DNA of 64,000 bases, taken from the NCBI GenBank assembly GCA_041655275.1, contig JBBAFU010000015.1:3876-67875 (forward strand), given 5' to 3'. Below are positions 59,747-64,000 of the stretch, in pieces. The DNA is from JAJYRX01 sp041655275 (lineage in GTDB: Bacteria; Pseudomonadota; Gammaproteobacteria; Burkholderiales; Burkholderiaceae_B). A model generated the notes under the pieces. The model was not told where the DNA came from and made no database searches. It worked only from the letters and a program-made list of their open reading frames with translations. The translations under genes and the position numbers were made by a program. How positions within the stretch are numbered: the stretch's first letter is position 1; each line of letters starts with the position of its first letter.

Positions 59747-60166
59747 ATGCTGACAGACCTCAAAGTTCGACAAGCCAAGGTGGAAAGAAGCCCGCAAACT
59801 GCGTGATGAGGCTCGGGCACTGCTGGCCAAGGGCGTCAACCCGCACTCAGACTGCAAGCGCAAGCGCCAGGCGATCGTGCTGGCCGGCGACCACACCTTC
59901 CAGGCTGTCTATGACAAGTGGTTGGCACACCGCACAGCCTGTCACTGGAAAATGAGGGACGGCAAAGTACGCCCAAGCAGATCGAACGCGTCTTCAAGAA
60001 GGACGTCTTCCCCCTGCTGCGCCACATGGCCATCTACGACGTGACCCGCGCCCACTTGTTGGACATCATCGGCCGGGTGAAAAAGCGCGGCTCTTTTTCG
60101 GTGGCCGAGAAGCTGCGCACTTGGTTCACACAGCTCTTGCGCGGCCGAGGCGTTCTGCGGTGCTGA
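59747..60166 (+). pseudogene. Tyrosine-recombinase integrase remnant
   Basis: The frame opens MLTDLKVRQAK after AGGAGTTGGGCTC, the normal start of phage-type integrases with a DUF4102 arm-binding domain. After a deletion and a frame change it continues WKEARKLRDEARALLAKGVNPH and HTFQAVYDKWLAHR. After a second frame change near 59940 it continues LSLENEGRQSTPKQIERVF and LLRHMAIYDVTRAHLLDIIGRV. It stops at 60166 before the catalytic domain. No catalytic R-H-R-Y residues remain, so it is inactive. Confidence 0.85.
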
Positions 60167-60181
60167 TGCGGGTGGTGGTGT

Positions 60182-60628
60182 TCATGGTCGTCTCCTGCTA
60201 CATGAGGAATGCCTATTCCAGTCGTCTGGCGGATTTCCGCGTCCGAGCATCTTCTCGAACACTGCGTAAGGGTCCGACTTGCTGCCTGATGACCGCAGGG
60301 TCTGCTCGTTGTTGACCCAGGCGTATACGATGATCTTCGCCTTCGAGTCGTACCGGAAGAACAGCCGGTAGCGCCTTCCGAGCTTGGCCCGCCGCCAGTG
60401 GCGATAGGCCGGCCCCATGGTGTTGCCCTGACGGTATTCGTCGCGCGCCGGATCGCTCGGCACCACGTCTTGTATCGACTGAACCAAGGCTCGGAAGAAC
60501 TTGACGTTGGCGTTGGAGCTGAACCCCTGCGGATCGTTCTCTTGGGCGCGCAGCACAGCCGCGCGCAGCTTCATCATTTGCTCGATCAGGTTGTCGTGGA
60601 ACAGCAGTGTCCAGCCATGCTGTTGCAT
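60182..60628 (-). CDS. yhaV: Type II toxin YhaV
   Basis: This 148-residue protein matches the YhaV ribonuclease toxin family: GWTLLFHDNLIEQMMKLRAAV at the start, NANVKFFRALVQSIQDVVPSDP, then EYRQGNTMGPAYRHWRRAKLGRRYRLFFRY and IIVYAWVNNEQTLR. YhaV cleaves mRNA and is neutralised by PrlF. The start overlaps the antitoxin stop (TGATG), so the two are translationally coupled. The last 20 or so residues (DDWNRHSSCSRRRP) look altered compared with what I expect of the family. Confidence 0.9.
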   Translation of the reverse strand: MQQHGWTLLFHDNLIEQMMKLRAAVLRAQENDPQGFSSNANVKFFRALVQSIQDVVPSDPARDEYRQGNTMGPAYRHWRRAKLGRRYRLFFRYDSKAKIIVYAWVNNEQTLRSSGSKSDPYAVFEKMLGRGNPPDDWNRHSSCSRRRP

Positions 60629-60945
60629 CAGATTTCCACGTCCTCATCGAAATCGTCGCCCAGGCTCACCTTGTGGCCCGCGTGCTCCAGCATCGTGCGA
60701 GCCAGATCCTCGGGCAGACCGCGAACATTCCGGCCTGCTTCAATGTCGCGCGCCAGCAGGGCCAGGAATGCGGCAATGGCCGGGTCTTCGTGCTCGGCAT
60801 CGGCGCGGGTCACGACCACTTCAGTACCGCGAAGCTCGAACGCGAGCTTGCTGCCGGTGTCGGCACCCAGCGTCTGGCGGATGGACTTGGGCAGCGTGAT
60901 CTGACCCTTGGAGGTCAGCGTGGCAACTTCGTGAATGGTGGGCAT
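60628..60945 (-). CDS. prlF: Antitoxin PrlF (SohA), AbrB-type
   Basis: This 105-residue protein has an N-terminal AbrB swapped-hairpin DNA-binding domain (ATLTSKGQITLPKSIRQTLG, then KLAFELRGTEVVVTRA). A helical C-terminus (DPAIAAFLALLARDIEAG) should bind the toxin. The start at 60945 gives the normal PrlF size; upstream in-frame codons continue to 61029 through the promoter. It should repress its own operon through the palindrome at 60976-60993. Confidence 0.9.
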   Translation of the reverse strand: MPTIHEVATLTSKGQITLPKSIRQTLGADTGSKLAFELRGTEVVVTRADAEHEDPAIAAFLALLARDIEAGRNVRGLPEDLARTMLEHAGHKVSLGDDFDEDVEI

Positions 60946-60972
60946 AGTGGCTCTCCTGATCGCAATGCCTAT

Positions 60973-61001
60973 ATGGTAAGGATATTTCCTTACTTCGTCA
61001 A
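60973..61001 (-). promoter_or_regulatory. prlF-yhaV promoter with palindromic operator
   Basis: On the minus strand, TTGACG (60996-61001) and TACCAT (60973-60978) form -35 and -10 boxes spaced by 17 bases. The perfect inverted repeat GTAAGGA-TATT-TCCTTAC at 60976-60993 fills most of the spacer, so a bound PrlF dimer would block RNA polymerase. The palindrome fits autoregulation by an AbrB-type antitoxin. Confidence 0.65.
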
Positions 61002-61202
61002 TGTGAGGCCTCATCGGGTTCTCCAGCATTCAACAACGAATCTCATCGTAGGACGGGAACAGTGAGCCTTCCCGCATCAATCCGGCCTCGTTGAACCCCG
61101 TATTGGTCGTGGACGTCCGGTGCTCGCCGCTCTATATCCAAAGGCTGTAAAGGCCAAAGGGTCGAAAGAGCAAGGGAATGGGGTGCAAGGGGCAATATCT
61201 TG

Positions 61203-61220
61203 TTCCCATCACCCGCTCCA
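61203..61220 (+). repeat. attR-like direct repeat
   Basis: The 18 bases TTCCCATCACCCGCTCCA repeat the 3' end of tRNA-Gly(CCC) exactly. This marks the far end of the integrated segment. The stretch 61002-61301 otherwise shows no gene; the open frames in it are short and lack ribosome sites. Confidence 0.85.
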
Positions 61221-61301
61221 TCGCATCTTCGACCCTACTCCATTTCACCAAACCACCGGCACCTACGATAGAATCGAGTGGGGGCATCGGCATATCCCCC
61301 A

Positions 61302-61332
61302 TTGAGCCCGTTTTGTCGAAAAACGGGCTCAA
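61302..61332. other. Perfect 13-bp hairpin upstream of the Bug receptor
   Basis: TTGAGCCCGTTTT at 61302-61314 pairs exactly with AAAACGGGCTCAA at 61320-61332 around a 5-base loop. No T run follows outside the stem, though T-rich and A-rich halves are inside it. It could be a terminator protecting the gene from the mobile element, a regulatory palindrome, or an integration scar. Confidence 0.5.
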
Positions 61333-61381
61333 TGATTGCCGCTGTGGCCCTTTGAATGATGTAGAGTTTTAGGAGAGCGTA

Positions 61382-62362
61382 ATGAATAATATAGTCAAAA
61401 GTATTGCTTGCCTGGCAGGTTCGATGGCGCTGGCCCAGCCTGTGGTGGCGCAACAGTTTCCCGACAGCAATCAGGCCATAAGAATTGTTGTGCCCTATAC
61501 GGCGGGCGGGTCGTCCGACTTCATCGCACGCACGGTTGCGAAGAAGATGTCCGAGAACATGCAGCACAACATCATTGTGGACAACAAGCCGGGCGGAAGC
61601 ACGGTGGTTGGTGGCGACTTTGTCGCGCGGTCCGCCCCCGATGGCTATACCGTTTACCTGATCGGCGAGATGACGAATGCATCGCTGGTTGCGTTGAACA
61701 AGAATTTGCCATACGACCCTGTCAATTCATTCGCTGGTATCACCAATCTGGTTGAGTCACCCCTGGTCATCTCGGTTCATCCTGATTTTCCCGCCAAGAC
61801 GCTTGCCGAATTCACGGACTACGCCAAGGCCAATCCCGGGAAGGTGACGTACGGATCGGCGGGTTTGGGCAATACCCTGCATCTGGCCGGCGCCCAGTTT
61901 GCCGCCACGACCGGTATAGAAATGACCCATGTGCCCTACAAGGGGGCATCGCAGGCGCTCATCGACCTGGTGGCCGGCCGTATAGACGTCATGTTTGACC
62001 TGCCGCAGACCCCGCTGCCACAGATCAAGGAAGGCAAGCTCAGGCCATTGGCGGTAACCGGCAAGACCCGGCTCGACCTGATGCCTGATGTCCCCACGCC
62101 GGAAGAAGCAGGGGTGCCGGAATACAGCTTCACCACCCGGGTCGGCCTGGCCGTTCCGGCGGCTACGCCGATGGCGATCAGGCAGCGCCTGAACGAAGAA
62201 GCGACCAAGGCCATGTCGGATCCCGAAGTGGCACAGGCATTCGCCGAGCGGGCGATGTATGTCTCGACGAGCCCGACACCGGATGCATACAGCGATGATC
62301 TGCGTTCAGCCGTTGAGCGGGTGACGAAATTGCTGCGTGATGCGGGTGTTGAGCCGCAATAA
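61382..62362 (+). CDS. Bug-family tripartite tricarboxylate receptor
   Basis: This 326-residue periplasmic binding protein has a signal peptide (IVKSIACLAGSMALAQPVV then AQQ). Family motifs are IRIVVPYTAGGSSDFIARTV near residue 35, DNKPGGSTVVGGDFVARSAPDGYT, FAGITNLVESPLVISVHPDF and KLRPLAVTGKTRLDLMPDVPTPEEAGV. It lies just outside the tRNA-Gly element. No TctAB genes are next to it. The ligand is unknown. Confidence 0.93.
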   Translation: MNNIVKSIACLAGSMALAQPVVAQQFPDSNQAIRIVVPYTAGGSSDFIARTVAKKMSENMQHNIIVDNKPGGSTVVGGDFVARSAPDGYTVYLIGEMTNASLVALNKNLPYDPVNSFAGITNLVESPLVISVHPDFPAKTLAEFTDYAKANPGKVTYGSAGLGNTLHLAGAQFAATTGIEMTHVPYKGASQALIDLVAGRIDVMFDLPQTPLPQIKEGKLRPLAVTGKTRLDLMPDVPTPEEAGVPEYSFTTRVGLAVPAATPMAIRQRLNEEATKAMSDPEVAQAFAERAMYVSTSPTPDAYSDDLRSAVERVTKLLRDAGVEPQ

Positions 62363-62383
62363 GCGGATAGAAGCATCAATCAG

Positions 62384-63103
62384 TTGCACTATCTGCGCCG
62401 TCTGTTCATCGTTGCGATCTGCCTGGTCCTTGCCGCGTGCACCAGCGTGCCGCCGCGCGGTCTGGCGGGTGCACGGTTTGTATCGTCACCCAACTTCGAT
62501 GAACGGCGGCCCGATCTGGTGGTGATTCACCACACAGGCAATAACTCGGTTCAGGAAGCGCTGGATATTCTCACGGCTGCGCCGCGCAAGGTCAGCGCAC
62601 ATTATCTGATCGGCCGCGACGGGCGCATCCTGCAACTGGTGGATGAACGTGCGCGTGCGTGGCATGCAGGCGTGTCGTGGTGGATGGGTGCGCGCGATGT
62701 CAATTCCCGGTCAATTGGCATTGAACTGGACAACAACGGCAGCGAGCCTTTTCCGGAAGTTCAGATCGATGCCCTGCTCGTGCTGCTGGCCGATCTGGGG
62801 GAGCGCTACCGTATCCCGACGGCAAACTATGTGGGTCATGTGGATGTTGCGCCGGGGCGCAAGGTGGACCCGAGTGTCTGGTTTCCATGGGATGAGCTGG
62901 CCCGGCACGGCTTCGGGCGATGGTGCGATGCGCCGTTCGCACCGGCCCCTGCGGGTTTCGATCTGGATCTGGCGCTGACTGCGCTTGGCTACGATCTGAC
63001 GCGCCCCGAAGTGGCAAGGCAAGCCTTTGTGCATCACTTTGCGAAGGGCAGACCGCTCGACATGCGCCAGCAGCAGGCGCTGGCGTATTGCCTGCTGGGC
63101 TAG
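62384..63103 (+). CDS. N-acetylmuramoyl-L-alanine amidase lipoprotein (AmiD-like)
   Basis: This 239-residue protein has a lipoprotein signal (LRRLFIVAICLVLAAC). The amidase_2 domain has the zinc ligands in VVIHHTGN near residue 48, SAHYLIGRDGRILQLVDE, SIGIELDNNG, and GHVDVAPGRKVDPSVWFPW near residue 150. It should cleave the bond between muramic acid and the stem peptide, from the outer membrane, like AmiD. The start is TTG at 62384; no ATG is suitably placed before the signal peptide. Confidence 0.88.
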   Translation: MHYLRRLFIVAICLVLAACTSVPPRGLAGARFVSSPNFDERRPDLVVIHHTGNNSVQEALDILTAAPRKVSAHYLIGRDGRILQLVDERARAWHAGVSWWMGARDVNSRSIGIELDNNGSEPFPEVQIDALLVLLADLGERYRIPTANYVGHVDVAPGRKVDPSVWFPWDELARHGFGRWCDAPFAPAPAGFDLDLALTALGYDLTRPEVARQAFVHHFAKGRPLDMRQQQALAYCLLG

Positions 63104-63327
63104 CGCCTGAACGCTATCAATGCACTCATCGCCCCAGCCAGTGGCAGGCTGTCGAAGCAGTTGAATCCGGCTTCGCCGCACCATTGCCTGAATTCTTCGG
63201 CGCTATAGCCGCCGGCATCCCCCAGCATGACATGCATGTTGAGTGACATCAACAGTGGAAATACGCCGTCGCGGCGTGCGTCGTCGATGGTGTTCTGTAT
63301 GGCAATGAAGGCGCCGCCGGCCTGCAC
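63100..63327 (-). pseudogene. Methyltransferase C-terminal remnant cut by an IS21-type element
   Basis: The 75 residues MQAGGAFIAIQNTIDDARRDG onward, with LLMSLNMHVMLGDAGGYSAEEFRQWCGEAGF and a C-terminal AMSALIAFRR, look like the last quarter of a class I O-methyltransferase. The N-terminal SAM-binding part is missing. The frame is cut near 63330, where the repeats of an insertion sequence begin. The stop codon shares bases with the stop of the convergent amidase gene. Confidence 0.65.
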
Positions 63328-63344
63328 GGTGGGTATTCCGATTG

Positions 63345-63424
63345 ATCGTGACCACTGATTCCGGCTTTGTGACCAGGCAGTCCGACATCGAGACCACCGA
63401 TTCCGATGATCGTGACCACCCGGT
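63345..63424 (+). repeat. IS21-type multiple terminal repeats
   Basis: Copies of ATCGTGACCACTGATTCCG lie at 63345-63363 (exact), 63387-63405 (ATCGAGACCACCGATTCCG) and 63409-63424 (ATCGTGACCACCCGGT). They probably bind the IstA transposase. Confidence 0.65.
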
Positions 63425-63518
63425 GACGATCGGCGGGATCAAGCACGGATTTGATTGTACGTTACGGTGTTTTCGACCCCGACACCGGGGTTGGCAAGCA
63501 CGCTGATATCACCTGTAA

Positions 63519-64000
63519 TCAGGAGGGTGGAGCTGCAGCCTCGCAGCGCTCGGCAGCGCGCAAGGATTCGCCCTTGAGCACGATGCGATGAGCCTGCGCC
63601 AGCAGTCGATCGAGCATGGCATCGGCCATGGCCGGCTCGCCAATCCAGGCGTGCCAGTGTTCAACGGGCAACTGGCTGGTCACCAGCGTTGCGCGCGAGC
63701 CTGCCCGATCATCCAGGATCTCCATCAACGCCTCGCGCGTCAGGCTATCCAGCCCGACCAGCCCCCAGTCATCCAGCACCAGCACCTGGATCCTGGCCAG
63801 TTGTGTCAGCCACTTTGTGTAGGAGCCGGCAGCACGCAGGGTGCGCAGCTCCTCGGCCAGACGCGGCACGCGCAGGTAGCGGGTGCTGTGGCCCTGGCGG
63901 CAGGCGTACTGGGCCAGGGCGCAGGCGATCCACGTCTTGCCACAGCCGGTGGCGCCGGTCAGGATGATGGTATGTCCGGCACTTGCCCAATCACCCAGCG
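63519..64000 (-). CDS. istB: IS21-family helper ATPase IstB, partial
   Basis: This frame is open to the window edge and lacks its N-terminus. The visible part has LGDWASAGHTIILTGATGCGKTW with Walker A GATGCGKT, Walker B VLVLDDWG, the sensor segment LVTSQLPVEHWHAWIG, and DAMLDRLLAQAHRIVLKGESLR. These are typical of IstB, the AAA+ helper that selects targets for IS21 transposition. The C-terminal tail AAERCEAAAPPS ends at 63519. Confidence 0.92.
   Translation of the reverse strand, partial: LGDWASAGHTIILTGATGCGKTWIACALAQYACRQGHSTRYLRVPRLAEELRTLRAAGSYTKWLTQLARIQVLVLDDWGLVGLDSLTREALMEILDDRAGSRATLVTSQLPVEHWHAWIGEPAMADAMLDRLLAQAHRIVLKGESLRAAERCEAAAPPS

Larger units (their letters stand above)
59508..61220. 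mobile_element. Small decayed integrative element at tRNA-Gly
   Basis: Between the two 18-bp repeats lie an integrase pseudogene next to the tRNA, a PrlF-YhaV toxin-antitoxin pair on the other strand, and non-coding sequence. The layout (tRNA, integrase, cargo, repeat) is that of a genomic island reduced to about 1.7 kb. The 240 bases between the tRNA and the integrase start hold no other gene. Confidence 0.8.
63333..64000. mobile_element. End of an IS21-family insertion sequence (partial)
   Basis: The istB gene and, past its 3' end, three imperfect 16-19-bp repeats (ATCGTGACCACTGATTCCG at 63345-63363, a 17 of 19 match at 63387-63405, and a shorter one from 63409) mark the terminus of an IS21-type element. 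Multiple terminal repeats are a hallmark of this family. The exact boundary is uncertain. istA and the other end lie beyond the window. Confidence 0.75.

Noticed and set aside
1..64000. CRISPR arrays, rRNA genes or a replication origin
   Set aside because: No regularly spaced short repeats, no rRNA sequence and no DnaA-box cluster with dnaA or rep genes were seen.

Overview
This 64 kb window of GC-rich DNA looks like the chromosome of a betaproteobacterium, most likely Burkholderiales of the Alcaligenaceae type. The signs are two Bug-family tripartite tricarboxylate receptors, duplicated Liv-type ABC transporters, a B12-dependent ribonucleotide reductase, and housekeeping genes (glcDEF, mnmA, purB, selD, glutathione-dependent formaldehyde dehydrogenase) with proteobacterial features. 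No plasmid, prophage or CRISPR array is visible.

Positions 1-19.8 kb are mostly core genes: the end of glcD, glcE, glcF and mnmA, a TauE exporter, a glutathione S-transferase, purB, a small zinc-ribbon protein, an 825-residue surface/RTX-like protein, tRNA-Lys(CTT), selD, nrdJ, an I78 inhibitor lipoprotein, a PACE efflux pump, a phosphoesterase, a DUF924 protein, a PAP2 phosphatase, a CopD-like protein, frmA and an EamA transporter.

Positions 19.8-29.7 kb are the most interesting part. A 1204-residue BTAD/AAA/TPR regulator is transcribed divergently from a three-gene operon. The operon encodes a small secreted protein, a CsgG/HfaB-like outer-membrane lipoprotein carrying an extra C-terminal OmpA-like domain, and a 1251-residue secreted protein built from about 15 imperfect repeats. 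Nearly every repeat carries a Q-x-N-x-G type motif, and the small protein has the same motif. The layout suggests a curli-like or holdfast-anchor-like extracellular fibre or adhesin system with its own regulator.

Positions 29.7-40.3 kb hold a ferric-iron ABC transporter (fbpABC-like) behind a Fur-box-like site, two unknown secreted proteins, an isochorismate synthase, a Bug receptor, an unknown Met-rich secreted protein, an ECF sigma factor, a cupredoxin, a PepSY protein and an IclR regulator.

Positions 40.4-46.9 kb are one operon: a polysaccharide-deacetylase-family hydrolase, a complete Liv-type ABC transporter and an asparaginase. This suggests uptake and amide hydrolysis of a nitrogenous compound. 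Positions 47-49.7 kb hold small genes, a frameshifted pirin and a copper-chaperone pair. Positions 50.5-59.2 kb (minus strand) are a nine-gene operon: a second Liv transporter, an acetoin/2-oxoacid dehydrogenase E1alpha/E1beta/E2 set, and a DUF3830-like protein that probably starts at CTG.

From 59.4 kb, tRNA-Gly(CCC) is followed by a small decayed integrative element. It has a broken integrase and a PrlF-YhaV toxin-antitoxin pair, and an 18-bp copy of the tRNA 3' end marks its far boundary. After it come a second Bug receptor, an amidase lipoprotein, a methyltransferase remnant, and the end of an IS21-family element that runs off the window.
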